From Pseudomonas sp. AKS31 (GTDB lineage Bacteria > Pseudomonadota > Gammaproteobacteria > Pseudomonadales > Pseudomonadaceae): DNA of 64,000 nt. Positions 16,703 through 25,618 of the stretch are shown here, piece by piece. Made by a program: the position numbers and the translations under genes. A model generated the notes under the pieces. That model saw only the letters and a program-made list of their open reading frames with translations. It had not been told where the DNA came from and searched no databases. How positions within the stretch are numbered: the stretch's first letter is position 1; the number at the start of each line of letters is the position of its first letter. The stretch covers positions 263,178-327,177 of the forward strand of contig NZ_JAMLFX010000003.1 of NCBI RefSeq assembly GCF_023634765.1, read 5' to 3'.

Positions 16703-18490
16703 GTGTCCTTTAACCACTACTACCAAAGCGAACTCACCGCACTGCGCCAACTCGGTCGCCGTTTCGCCGAGCGTAGTCCGGCGTTGGCGCCGTATCTGGG
16801 CCAGGCAGGGCGGGATCCGGATGTGGAGCGATTGCTCGAAGGCTTTGCGTTTCTGACTGGGCGTCTGCGCCAGAAGCTTGATGACGAGCTGCCGGAACTC
16901 AGCCATTCGCTGATGCAGCTGCTGTGGCCGAACTACATGCGCCCGCTGCCGGCGTTCAGCATTTTGCAGTTCGATCCGCTCAAGCGTTCCGGGCCGGCGT
17001 TGCGCGTCGAGCGCGATACGCCGATTGAAAGCAAGCCGATCGAAGACGTGCGTTGCCGCTTCCGTACTTGCTACCCGACTGACGTGCTGCCGCTGGATCT
17101 GGCCGCGCTGAATTACTCGGTGAAGGGCGACGGCTCGCTGCTCAGCCTGCGTCTGGAAATGAGCGCCGACGGCCACCTTGGTGAGCTGGAGCTGAGCAAA
17201 CTGCGTCTGCACTTTGCCGGCGAGCGCTACATCAGCCAGATGCTCTACCTGAGCCTGCTGCGCAATCTCGAAGGCATCGAACTGATCCCGCTCGACGGTG
17301 CCGGCAAACCGATCGATGGCGTCAGCGGCAAGCCGATGGCGTTCAAGATTCCCGGTGATCGGGTCAAACCGGTGGGCTTTGCCGAAGAAGAAGCGTTGAT
17401 CCCGTATCCGCTGAACACCTTCCGTGGTTATCGCTACCTGCAGGAATACTTCGCCTTCCAGGACAAGTTCCTGTTCGTCGACGTCAACGGCCTGGACATC
17501 CTCAACGCGCTGCCGGAAGACACCCTCAAGCAGATGCGCGGCCTCGAATTGCGCTTCGATATCCGCAAGAGCGGCATCATGCGCATGCGGCCGACTCTGG
17601 ACAACGTGAAGCTGTTCTGCACGCCGATTGCCAACCTGTTCGCCCACGACGCGCTGCCGATCCGCCTCGACGGCAAGCAGGACGAATACCTGCTGCTGCC
17701 GGCGGAATACGATCTGGAAAACTGCGGCGTGTTCTCGGTGGAAACCGTGACCGGCTGGAAGCCCGGCGGTCTCGGTTATCAGGAATACGTGCCGTTCGAA
17801 TCCTTCGAACACGACCCGAGTTTCGATGTGCCCAACAGCCGTCCGCATTACAGCATCCGCCAGCGTTCGTCCTTGCTGCACGACGGCCTCGACACCTACC
17901 TGAGCTTCGGCATTCGCCACACCGAAGCCCACGAAACCCTGTCGATCGAGCTGATGTGCACCAACCAGAACCTGCCGCGCAAGCTCAAGCTCGGCGACAT
18001 CTGCATGGCCTGTGAAGAGACGCCGGAGTTCCTCAGTTTCCGCAACATCACCCCGGCCACTTCCAGCTTCGCGCCGCCGCTGAACCGTGACTTCCTGTGG
18101 AAGCTGATCAGCAACATGTCGCTTAACTATCTGTCGCTGGCCGACGTCAATGCGTTGAAGGTGATTCTCGAAACCTACGACTTGCCGCGCTACTACGACC
18201 AGCATGCGGAGAAGGTCAGCAAACGCCTGCTCGGCGGCCTCAAGCACATCAAACATCACCACGTTGACCGCTTGCACCGTGGGTTGCCGGTGCGCGGTCT
18301 GCGCACCGAACTGACCATCGACCCGGAAGGGTACATCGGCGAAGGCGACCTGTTCGTTTTCGCTTCGGTTCTTAACGAGTTTTTCGCGCTTTACGCCAGT
18401 CTCAATTCATTCCATGAGCTGCGCGTAAAAAGCACACAGGGAGAGGTGTACCAATGGACACCACGTATGGGCCTGCAGCCCCTGCTTTAA
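16703..18490 (+). CDS. tssF: TssF (VasA/ImpG), T6SS baseplate subunit
   Basis: A protein of 595 residues, the usual length. The start is GTG 16703 (protein SFNHYYQSELTALRQLG). The family signature at the N-terminus is YYQSELTALRQLGRRFAERS, then GRDPDVERLLEGFAFLTGRL and LWPNYMRPLPAFSILQF (about 74-90). TssF forms the baseplate wedge with TssG, TssK and TssE. The 3' end overlaps tssG by 37 bases, so the two are translationally linked. Structural operon reading resumes here after the cargo insert. Confidence 0.95.
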   Translation: MSFNHYYQSELTALRQLGRRFAERSPALAPYLGQAGRDPDVERLLEGFAFLTGRLRQKLDDELPELSHSLMQLLWPNYMRPLPAFSILQFDPLKRSGPALRVERDTPIESKPIEDVRCRFRTCYPTDVLPLDLAALNYSVKGDGSLLSLRLEMSADGHLGELELSKLRLHFAGERYISQMLYLSLLRNLEGIELIPLDGAGKPIDGVSGKPMAFKIPGDRVKPVGFAEEEALIPYPLNTFRGYRYLQEYFAFQDKFLFVDVNGLDILNALPEDTLKQMRGLELRFDIRKSGIMRMRPTLDNVKLFCTPIANLFAHDALPIRLDGKQDEYLLLPAEYDLENCGVFSVETVTGWKPGGLGYQEYVPFESFEHDPSFDVPNSRPHYSIRQRSSLLHDGLDTYLSFGIRHTEAHETLSIELMCTNQNLPRKLKLGDICMACEETPEFLSFRNITPATSSFAPPLNRDFLWKLISNMSLNYLSLADVNALKVILETYDLPRYYDQHAEKVSKRLLGGLKHIKHHHVDRLHRGLPVRGLRTELTIDPEGYIGEGDLFVFASVLNEFFALYASLNSFHELRVKSTQGEVYQWTPRMGLQPLL

Positions 18491-19461
18491 GCGGGCTGAC
18501 CAAGGTAATACGCGAGTACTCGCTGTTTCAGGCCGTGCTGCTGGTGATCGACCGGCTGCGCGAGGCACACCCGTACCTGAGCGAAGACGATCTGTACGAC
18601 CACGTGGAGTTCCAGGCCAACCCGAGCCTGGGCTTTCCGCGCAGCGACGTCGATCGCGTGGAGTTTTTCGAAGAGCACGGGCAGATGCGCGCGCGCATGC
18701 GTTTCAACCTGATCGGCCTGGTCGGTTCTGGCTCGCCGTTGCCGGCGTTCTACGGCGAACAAGCCCTGGGCGACAGCGAGGACGGCAACCCGACACGCAA
18801 TTTCCTCGACCTGTTCCACCACCGCCTGCAACGGCTGATGCTGCCGATCTGGCGCAAGTACCGTTATCGCGCAAGCTTCCAGAGCGGCGCGATCGACCCG
18901 TTCTCCTCGCAGCTGTTCGCCCTGATCGGTCTGGGCGGCGACGAGATCCGCAAGGCCAAGGAACTCAACTGGAAACGCCTGCTGCCGTACCTCGGCCTGC
19001 TCAGCTTGCGGGCGCACTCGGCGGCGCTGATCGAAGCCGTGCTGCGTTACTACTTCAAGCACGAAGACCTGGTCATCGAGCAATGCATCGAGCGCCGCGT
19101 GGAAATTCTCGAAGAGCAGCGCAATCGTTTGGGCCGCGCCAACAGCCTGCTCGGTGAAGACCTGGTGCTCGGCGAACACGTGCGCGACCGCAGCGGCAAA
19201 TTCCGCATTCACATCACCGAACTCGACTGGCAGCGATTCCATGAATTCCTGCCGATCGGTTTCGGTTACCAGCCGCTCTGCGCGCTGGTGCGGTTCACCT
19301 TGCGTGACCCGCTCGATTACGACATCCGCCTGGTCCTGCGCCAGGAAGAAATCCGCGAACTGCGCATCGGTGAGCAGAACGCCTGTCGCCTCGGTTGGAC
19401 CAGTTGGCTGGGCCGCGAAAAAGCGGACGGCGTGGTGACCCTGGGCAGCAAAATTCATTAA
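18454..19461 (+). CDS. tssG: TssG (VasB/ImpH), T6SS baseplate subunit
   Basis: A protein of 335 residues. The ATG at 18454 follows GGGAGAGG and lies inside the end of tssF. Family features include YSLFQAVLLVIDRLREAHP (about 23-41), ARMRFNLIGLVGSGSPLPA with FYGEQAL (about 78-105), FLDLFHHRLQRLMLPIWRKY (about 114-133) and FLPIGFGYQPLCALVRF. TssG bridges TssF to TssK in the baseplate. clpV begins 11 bases later. Confidence 0.94.
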   Translation: MDTTYGPAAPALSGLTKVIREYSLFQAVLLVIDRLREAHPYLSEDDLYDHVEFQANPSLGFPRSDVDRVEFFEEHGQMRARMRFNLIGLVGSGSPLPAFYGEQALGDSEDGNPTRNFLDLFHHRLQRLMLPIWRKYRYRASFQSGAIDPFSSQLFALIGLGGDEIRKAKELNWKRLLPYLGLLSLRAHSAALIEAVLRYYFKHEDLVIEQCIERRVEILEEQRNRLGRANSLLGEDLVLGEHVRDRSGKFRIHITELDWQRFHEFLPIGFGYQPLCALVRFTLRDPLDYDIRLVLRQEEIRELRIGEQNACRLGWTSWLGREKADGVVTLGSKIH

Positions 19462-19472
19462 GGACGTGAGCC

Positions 19473-22130
19473 ATGATCAACGTAGACCTGCAACAACTCA
19501 TCCAGGCGCTGGACGCCGAAACCCGTCGTGATCTGGAACGTTCCGCCGAGCGTTGCGTGGCCCGTGGCGGCAGCAAGATCCTCGTCGAAGACTTGCTGCT
19601 CGGCCTTCTCGAGCGTCCGAACGGCTTGCTGTCGCGTGCCCTGCAGGATGCAGACGTCGACGCCGGTGAACTCAGCGCCGCGCTGCAATCGCGCGTCGAG
19701 CACAGTGCATCGCGCAACCCGGTGTTTGCCCCGGAACTGGTTCAGTGGCTGCAAGATGCGCTGCTGGTGGCCAACCTCGAACTCGGTCAGACCCAGGTCG
19801 AAGACGCGGCGCTGATCCTCGCCCTGCTGCGCAATCCGATGCGCTACGCCGGCAGCCGTTATCAGCCGCTGCTCGCCAAGCTGAACATCGATCGCCTGAA
19901 AGAATTTGCCCTGTCGCAACAGGAGCAACCGGCGGCCAATGGCAAACCGGCCGCGCAGGGCGAATCGCTGTTGCAGCGCTTCACCCACAACCTGACCCAA
20001 CAGGCCCGCGACGGCAAACTCGACCCGGTGCTGTGCCGTGACGGCGCGATCCGCCAGATGGTCGATATCCTCGCCCGTCGCCGCAAGAACAACCCGATCG
20101 TCGTCGGTGAAGCTGGCGTGGGTAAGACGGCTATCGTCGAAGGCCTGGCTTCGCGCATCGCCGCCGGTGAAGTGCCACAAGTGCTCAAAGGCGTTGAGCT
20201 GCTGTCGCTGGACATGGGTCTGTTGCAGGCCGGTGCCAGCGTCAAAGGTGAGTTCGAGCGTCGCCTCAAAGGCGTGATCGACGAAGTCAAAGCCTCGCCA
20301 AAACCGATCATTCTGTTCATCGACGAAGCCCACACCCTGATCGGTGCGGGCGGCAACGCGGGCGGTTCCGACGCGGCCAACCTGCTGAAACCGGCACTGG
20401 CCCGTGGCGAACTGCGCACCATCGCCGCGACCACTTGGGCCGAGTACAAGAAATACTTCGAGAAAGACCCGGCGTTGGCCCGTCGTTTCCAACCGGTGCA
20501 ATTGCACGAACCGACCGTCAGCGAAGCGGTGACCATCCTCCGTGGTCTGGCCCAGGTTTACGAGAAGAGCCACGGCATCTATCTGCGTGATGACGCGGTG
20601 GTCTCGGCGGCTGAACTGTCCGCACGTTATCTGGCCGGTCGGCAACTGCCGGACAAAGCCGTCGATGTGCTCGACACCGCTTGCGCCCGCGTACGCATCA
20701 GCCTCGCTGCCGCTCCGGAAAGCCTTGAGCGCCTGCGTGGCGAACTGGCCGAAGGTGGTCGTCAGCGTCAGGCGCTGCGTCGCGATGCCGAGGCCGGTCT
20801 GCTGATCGACCACGAAGCGCTGGAGGCACTGGAAGCGCGTCTGGACGAAGCCGAAACTGAAATGGTTGCGCTGGAAACCCTGTGGACTGAGCAAAAGCAA
20901 CTGGCTGAGCGCCTGCTGGAACTGCGTCAGCAACTGGCCAAGGCCCGTGAAGCCGCCGCCGTCGAGCCGACCGTCAGTGTTGAAGAAGACGCCGAAGGCA
21001 CCGTGATCGAAACCATCGCTGCCGAGGTCGAGGAAGGCCAAAGCGTCGAAGCGCTGGAAGCCCAGCTCAACGAAACCCACAGCGCCTTGACCGCTGCCCA
21101 AGTCAAAGAGCGTCTGGTCAGCTTCGAAGTGTGCCCGCGTCTGGTCGCCGAAGTGATCAGCGCCTGGACCGGCGTGCCATTGGCGCAACTGGCCCGTGAG
21201 CACAACGCCAAAGTCGCCAGTTTCGCCACCGACCTGCGCACGCGCATTCGTGGTCAGGAACAGGCTGTGCACGCACTGGATCGCTCGATGCGCGCCACCG
21301 CTGCCGGCCTGAACAAACCTGACGCACCGGTTGGCGTGTTCTTGCTGGTCGGCCCGAGCGGCGTCGGTAAAACCGAAACCGCTCTGGCCCTCGCTGACCT
21401 GCTGTACGGCGGCGATCGTTTCATCACCACCATCAACATGTCCGAGTTCCAGGAGAAGCACACTGTTTCGCGCCTGATCGGTGCACCGCCAGGCTACGTC
21501 GGTTACGGCGAAGGCGGCATGCTCACCGAAGCCGTACGCCAGAAACCGTATTCGGTAGTCCTGCTCGATGAAGTCGAGAAGGCTGACCCGGACGTGCTCA
21601 ACCTGTTCTACCAAATCTTCGACAAGGGCGTGGCCAACGACGGCGAAGGTCGCGAGATCGACTTCCGCAACACGCTGATCCTGATGACCTCGAACCTCGG
21701 TAGCGACAAGATCAGCGACCTCTGCGAAAACGGCGCACGGCCGACCGCTGAAGTCCTCGAAGAAACCATTCGCCCGGTACTCAGCAAGCACTTCAAACCG
21801 GCGCTGCTGGCGCGGATGAAAGTGGTGCCGTACTACCCGGTCGGTGGCCCCGTGCTGCGCGAGCTGATCGAGATCAAACTCGGTCGTCTCGGCGAACGCC
21901 TGAACCGTCGTCAGCTGGATTTCAGCTGGTGCCAGAGCCTTGTCGATCACCTGTCCGAGCGTTGCACGCAGAGCGAAAGCGGCGCACGTCTGATCGACCA
22001 TCTGCTCGACCAACACGTGTTGCCGCTGGTGGCTGACCGCTTGCTCGACGCCATGGCCACCGGCGAAAGCCTCAAGCGTGTGCATGCCACGCTCGACGGC
22101 GAAGCCAGTGTGACCTGCGAGTTCGCCTGA
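19473..22130 (+). CDS. tssH: ClpV (TssH), AAA+ ATPase recycling the contracted sheath
   Basis: An 885-residue Hsp100 protein. The N-terminal ClpV-specific domain covers about 1-160 and recognises the contracted TssBC sheath. The first AAA+ module has Walker A GEAGVGKT (about 212-219) and Walker B LFIDEAHTL (about 280-288). A coiled M domain follows (about 410-530, Glu/Ala/Leu-rich). The second AAA+ module has Walker A GPSGVGKT (about 627-634) and Walker B VLLDEVEKA (about 696-704). An acidic spacer (VEEDAEGTVIETIAAEVEEG) near 505-525 is of the kind that varies in ClpV. Both ATPase sites look intact. Confidence 0.96.
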   Translation: MINVDLQQLIQALDAETRRDLERSAERCVARGGSKILVEDLLLGLLERPNGLLSRALQDADVDAGELSAALQSRVEHSASRNPVFAPELVQWLQDALLVANLELGQTQVEDAALILALLRNPMRYAGSRYQPLLAKLNIDRLKEFALSQQEQPAANGKPAAQGESLLQRFTHNLTQQARDGKLDPVLCRDGAIRQMVDILARRRKNNPIVVGEAGVGKTAIVEGLASRIAAGEVPQVLKGVELLSLDMGLLQAGASVKGEFERRLKGVIDEVKASPKPIILFIDEAHTLIGAGGNAGGSDAANLLKPALARGELRTIAATTWAEYKKYFEKDPALARRFQPVQLHEPTVSEAVTILRGLAQVYEKSHGIYLRDDAVVSAAELSARYLAGRQLPDKAVDVLDTACARVRISLAAAPESLERLRGELAEGGRQRQALRRDAEAGLLIDHEALEALEARLDEAETEMVALETLWTEQKQLAERLLELRQQLAKAREAAAVEPTVSVEEDAEGTVIETIAAEVEEGQSVEALEAQLNETHSALTAAQVKERLVSFEVCPRLVAEVISAWTGVPLAQLAREHNAKVASFATDLRTRIRGQEQAVHALDRSMRATAAGLNKPDAPVGVFLLVGPSGVGKTETALALADLLYGGDRFITTINMSEFQEKHTVSRLIGAPPGYVGYGEGGMLTEAVRQKPYSVVLLDEVEKADPDVLNLFYQIFDKGVANDGEGREIDFRNTLILMTSNLGSDKISDLCENGARPTAEVLEETIRPVLSKHFKPALLARMKVVPYYPVGGPVLRELIEIKLGRLGERLNRRQLDFSWCQSLVDHLSERCTQSESGARLIDHLLDQHVLPLVADRLLDAMATGESLKRVHATLDGEASVTCEFA

Positions 22131-22140
22131 GGTGGGTGTG

Positions 22141-23661
22141 ATGTTCACTCAGGTGCCGCAGCCATTGGTCTATGCCGAAGCGTTGCTGGCGCAGTTCGCC
22201 AGTCTGTCGCGGGCGGCGGACGGTGCTGCGCTGCTGGGTGACTTCGTGCGCGGTCTGGCCGAGCTGAGCGGTTGCGAATTGACGCAGCTGTATTTGCTCG
22301 ACGCGACCCACACGTGCCTGGGAATGAACGCCGAATGCCTCGACGGCGCGTTGCAACCGCGTGAAGCGGCGAGCCTGCCGGCGGATTACAACGGTGAGCA
22401 ACTGCTGCAATTCGCCCTGTGCCAGAACCGCGTGGTGTGCCTCGACGACTTGAGTGGCAGCCTGCACGAAACCAGTTTTCTGCCGGCGGCGGCTTCGCCA
22501 TGGCAGTCGCTGCTGTGTGTGCCGCTGGTCAATCAGCACAAGGCTGTCGAAGGCCTGCTGCTGTGCGCCAGCCGTCGTCGCACCCACCTGCAAGGCTTCG
22601 CCGACTCCCTCGGCCAGCTCGGCTCGTTCGTGCTCGGCCAATTGCATTTGCTGCAACGCCTGCGTCAGCCGTTGGCAGAGTCGGCAACGGTTGTGCGCAG
22701 CGTGCCGAGCATCAGTGGTTATGGCTTGATCGGCAAAAGCGCGGCGATGCGCCAGACTCATTCGCTGATCAGCAAAGTCCTGCACAGCCCGTACACCGTG
22801 CTGTTGCGCGGCGAAACCGGCACCGGCAAGGAAGTCGTCGCCCGGGCGATTCACGACTGCGGCCCGCGCCGTTCCCAGGCGTTCATCGTGCAGAACTGCG
22901 CGGCGGTCCCGGAAAACCTGCTGGAAAGCGAGTTGTTCGGCTATCGCAAAGGCGCCTTCACCGGTGCCGACCGCGACCGCGCTGGCCTGTTCGATGCGGC
23001 CAATGGCGGCACGCTGTTGCTCGACGAGATCGGCGACATGCCGCTGTCGTTGCAAGCGAAGATTTTGCGCGTGTTGCAGGAAGGCGAGATTCGTCCGCTG
23101 GGTTCCAACGACACCCACAAGATCGACGTACGCATCATCGCTGCGACGCACCGCGATCTGTCGACGCTGGTCAGCGAAGGCAAATTCCGCGAGGACTTGT
23201 ATTACCGCCTCGCGCAATTCCCGATCGAGCTGCCGGCGCTGCGTCAGCGCGACGGCGACATCCTTGAACTGGCCGAGCACTTCGCCGAGAAGACCTGCAC
23301 GTATCTGCAACGCGATCCGGTGCGCTGGTCGAGCGCGGCGCTGGAACACCTGTCCGGCTACAACTTCCCCGGCAACGTGCGTGAACTCAAGGCCTTGGTC
23401 GAGCGCGCAGTGCTGTTGTGCGAAGGCGGCGAGTTGCTCGCCGAGCATTTCTCCCTGCGCATGGAGCCGATGCCGGAAGACAACAGCCACCTCAATCTGC
23501 GCGAACGCCTGGAGCAGGTCGAACGCACTTTGTTGCTCGATTGCCTGCGCAAGAACGACGGCAACCAGACCCTCGCCGCCCGCGAGCTCGGGCTGCCGAG
23601 GCGCACGCTGCTGTATCGGCTCGGCCGTCTGAATATCAATCTGGGAGATTTCGATGGGTAG
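22141..23661 (+). CDS. vasH: Sigma-54-dependent transcriptional activator of the T6SS (VasH/Sfa type)
   Basis: An enhancer-binding protein of 506 residues from ATG 22141, preceded by GAGGTGGG. A GAF-like N-terminal domain (about 15-185) is followed by the AAA+ domain. This has Walker A GETGTGKE (about 224-231), the sigma-54 contact loop GAFTGA (about 271-276) and Walker [14 protein letters not shown] Fis-type helix-turn-helix closes the protein ([20 protein letters not shown]). All features for activating RNA polymerase with sigma-54 are present. The homologous gene in the P. aeruginosa H2 cluster is sfa2. It probably controls parts of this cluster and unlinked hcp genes. Confidence 0.93.
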   Translation: MFTQVPQPLVYAEALLAQFASLSRAADGAALLGDFVRGLAELSGCELTQLYLLDATHTCLGMNAECLDGALQPREAASLPADYNGEQLLQFALCQNRVVCLDDLSGSLHETSFLPAAASPWQSLLCVPLVNQHKAVEGLLLCASRRRTHLQGFADSLGQLGSFVLGQLHLLQRLRQPLAESATVVRSVPSISGYGLIGKSAAMRQTHSLISKVLHSPYTVLLRGETGTGKEVVARAIHDCGPRRSQAFIVQNCAAVPENLLESELFGYRKGAFTGADRDRAGLFDAANGGTLLLDEIGDMPLSLQAKILRVLQEGEIRPLGSNDTHKIDVRIIAATHRDLSTLVSEGKFREDLYYRLAQFPIELPALRQRDGDILELAEHFAEKTCTYLQRDPVRWSSAALEHLSGYNFPGNVRELKALVERAVLLCEGGELLAEHFSLRMEPMPEDNSHLNLRERLEQVERTLLLDCLRKNDGNQTLAARELGLPRRTLLYRLGRLNINLGDFDG

Positions 23662-23698
23662 GCAAAACATCCTCGATTTTCCCGCAAAACCCCATTTC

Positions 23699-23725
23699 AG
23701 CGCCGCCCGCAAGGGTCGGCGCTTT
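23699..23725 (+). terminator. Weak hairpin between the activator gene and the next lipoprotein gene
   Basis: AGCGCCG and CGGCGCTTT flank an 11-base loop in the 93-base gap after the activator. There is only a short T run. It may reduce read-through or protect message ends. Confidence 0.45.
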
Positions 23726-23754
23726 GTGCTTTGTCTACACCTGGAGACCCTCTG

Positions 23755-23895
23755 ATGTCTGTTCGTCACTGGCACGCTGTCCTGCTGACCCTCGTCGTTC
23801 TATGCGGCCTTGGCGGCTGTAGCGGCAATTACAAATTCAACGACAACGACTATCGCCCGTTGGGTGATCCGCAAGCGGTCAATCGCGGCAAGTGA
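23755..23895 (+). CDS. 46-residue T6SS-associated lipoprotein (orfX/PA1664-like)
   Basis: A tiny gene starting MSVRHWHAVLLTLVVLCGL with a lipobox ending at Cys22 (LGGC/S). The mature peptide is only 25 residues: SGNYKFNDNDYRPLGDPQAV, then NRGK. CTGGAGA precedes the ATG at RBS distance. In the P. aeruginosa H2-T6SS a small gene of unknown function occupies the same slot between sfa2 and fha2. The conserved position and intact lipobox argue that it is real. Role unknown; possibly an accessory of the membrane complex. Confidence 0.75.
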   Translation: MSVRHWHAVLLTLVVLCGLGGCSGNYKFNDNDYRPLGDPQAVNRGK

Positions 23896-23913
23896 CCGCA
23901 AGGAGCATCAAAC

Positions 23914-25110
23914 ATGGAATTGGTTTTCGAAATGCTGAACACCAAGCAGTTCGTGCCCACCGAGTTGTGCCAGAAGACCTTTAAACAGGCCGGCGGCGTA
24001 ATCGGGCGAGGCGAGGACTGCGACTGGATCATCCCTGACCGCAAGCGTCACCTGTCCAATCACCACGCGATTGTCAGCTACCGCGAGGGCACGTTTTTCC
24101 TCACCGACACCAGCAGCAACGGTGTCCAGGATGGTGACAGCGGCGCACGTCTGCACAAAGGCGAACCGGTGCGTATCGAGCACGGCAGCACCTACGTGCT
24201 GGGTGACTTCGAAATTCGCGCGCGCCTGGTGCGCGACCCGGCGACCTTCGACGGTGAAGTCGGCCGTCCGCGCGCTGCCGGCAGCATCATCCCGGACGAC
24301 GCGTTCCTCGATCTCGACCCGCTCAATGCCCTCGAACAGCAAGAGCGTGTGTACTCGGAAATCGACGAACTGCTGGCGCCGAACACCAAGCCTGAGGATT
24401 CCCGTCAGCGTGCCGACTACGCGCGCATCGACATGGAAAGCCTGATGGTGCCGGAGCTGATTGCAGCACCCGCCGAACCCGAGCCCGCTCCGGCACCGAA
24501 AGCCGTTGAGCGTCAGAGCGAAGGTTTCTGGGAGCACTTCGGTGCGGCGCTGGGTGTCGACGTCAAAGGCCTCAGCCACGACGAACGCGAAGCCCTGGCG
24601 CTGAACGCGGCGCGTTTGCTGCGCCAAAGCATCGGCGGTCTGCAGCAGAGCCTGCGTACCCGCTCGGAGCTGAAAAACGAATTGCGTCTGGCCCAGACCA
24701 CCGTGCAAGGCACCAACAAGAACCCGCTGAAATTCGCCGTCGATCCGAGCGAAGCGCTGCAGATTCTGTTGCAGCCAAGCAAGCCCGGCCATCTGCCGGC
24801 CGAGCAAGCCATCTCCCGCGCGTTCCGCGATCTGCAGGCGCATCAGGTGGCGCTGCTGACTGCCAGCCGCGCCGCAGTGCGCGGTACGCTGGAGCACTTC
24901 TCGCCGGAGCAGCTGACCCTGCGTTTCGAACGTGACAACAAGCCGTTGATCGCGACATCGGGCGGGCGCTGGAGAGCGTTCGGCCGCTATCACCAGGCGC
25001 TGCGTCAGGACGATGACTGGAGCGAGCGTCTGCTGGCCCGCGACTTCGCCCAGGCTTACGAAGAACAGATCCGCCTGATCTCCACCCTCCACACCGACCA
25101 CCAAGGATGA
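23914..25110 (+). CDS. tagH: FHA-domain T6SS protein (TagH/Fha)
   Basis: A protein of 398 residues. The N-terminal forkhead-associated domain (about 1-105) has the phosphothreonine-binding residues Arg32-Gly33, Ser48-Asn49-His50 and Asn69-Gly70 (GRGEDCDWIIPD, LSNHHAIVSY, TDTSSNGV). A Pro/Ala-rich linker follows (EPEPAPAPK, about 190-200). The C-terminal domain (about 210-395) is the type VI-specific FHA-associated domain. It should read out phosphorylation by the kinase encoded at 32109. Its stop overlaps the first possible tssJ start codons. Confidence 0.92.
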   Translation: MELVFEMLNTKQFVPTELCQKTFKQAGGVIGRGEDCDWIIPDRKRHLSNHHAIVSYREGTFFLTDTSSNGVQDGDSGARLHKGEPVRIEHGSTYVLGDFEIRARLVRDPATFDGEVGRPRAAGSIIPDDAFLDLDPLNALEQQERVYSEIDELLAPNTKPEDSRQRADYARIDMESLMVPELIAAPAEPEPAPAPKAVERQSEGFWEHFGAALGVDVKGLSHDEREALALNAARLLRQSIGGLQQSLRTRSELKNELRLAQTTVQGTNKNPLKFAVDPSEALQILLQPSKPGHLPAEQAISRAFRDLQAHQVALLTASRAAVRGTLEHFSPEQLTLRFERDNKPLIATSGGRWRAFGRYHQALRQDDDWSERLLARDFAQAYEEQIRLISTLHTDHQG

Positions 25111-25115
25111 TGCGC

Positions 25116-25616
25116 ATGTCTCGCCGCTCGACCGCTTTTTTCAAGACGCTGACTGCGCTCACCGTGCTGGTGCTGCTCGCCGGTTGCTCGTCGCTGTCGC
25201 CGTACTCGAAAGTGACCAAGATCAACCTGAAGCTGACCGGCAGCGATCAGCTCAACCCGGACCTCAACGGTCGGCCGTCGCCGATCGTCGTGCGCCTGTT
25301 CGAACTCAAGCACCCGGTGACCTTCGAGAACGCTGATTTCTTCAGCCTGTACGAACGCGCCAAGGAATCCCTCAACCCGGATCTGGTGGCCAGCGAAGAA
25401 CTCGAACTGCGCCCGGGTGAAACCGTGGAGATGAAGCTCAAGGTGGAAGAGGGCAGCCTTTATGTGGGCGTTCTCGCCGCTTACCGCGACTTGCCGGACA
25501 CCCAATGGCGCCACACCGTTCAGATCACTCCGCTGGAAGTCACCGAAGTCGATCTGACTCTGGACCAGACCGGCATCCGCAACACCAATCAAGTGCTCGC
25601 CAAGGCGGATGACTGA
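25116..25616 (+). CDS. tssJ: TssJ, outer-membrane lipoprotein of the T6SS membrane complex
   Basis: A lipoprotein of 166 residues from ATG 25116, chosen among ATGs at 25107, 25110 and 25116 because AAGGA is best spaced to the last. The signal peptide ends at the lipobox LLAGC with Cys24. The mature domain is the TssJ beta-sandwich: KINLKLTGSDQLNPDLNGRP, PIVVRLFELKHPVTFENADF, and a Glu-rich loop (LELRPGETVEMKLKVEEG). It anchors TssM to the outer membrane. tssK starts two bases after its stop. Confidence 0.93.
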   Translation: MSRRSTAFFKTLTALTVLVLLAGCSSLSPYSKVTKINLKLTGSDQLNPDLNGRPSPIVVRLFELKHPVTFENADFFSLYERAKESLNPDLVASEELELRPGETVEMKLKVEEGSLYVGVLAAYRDLPDTQWRHTVQITPLEVTEVDLTLDQTGIRNTNQVLAKADD

Positions 25617-25618
25617 TC

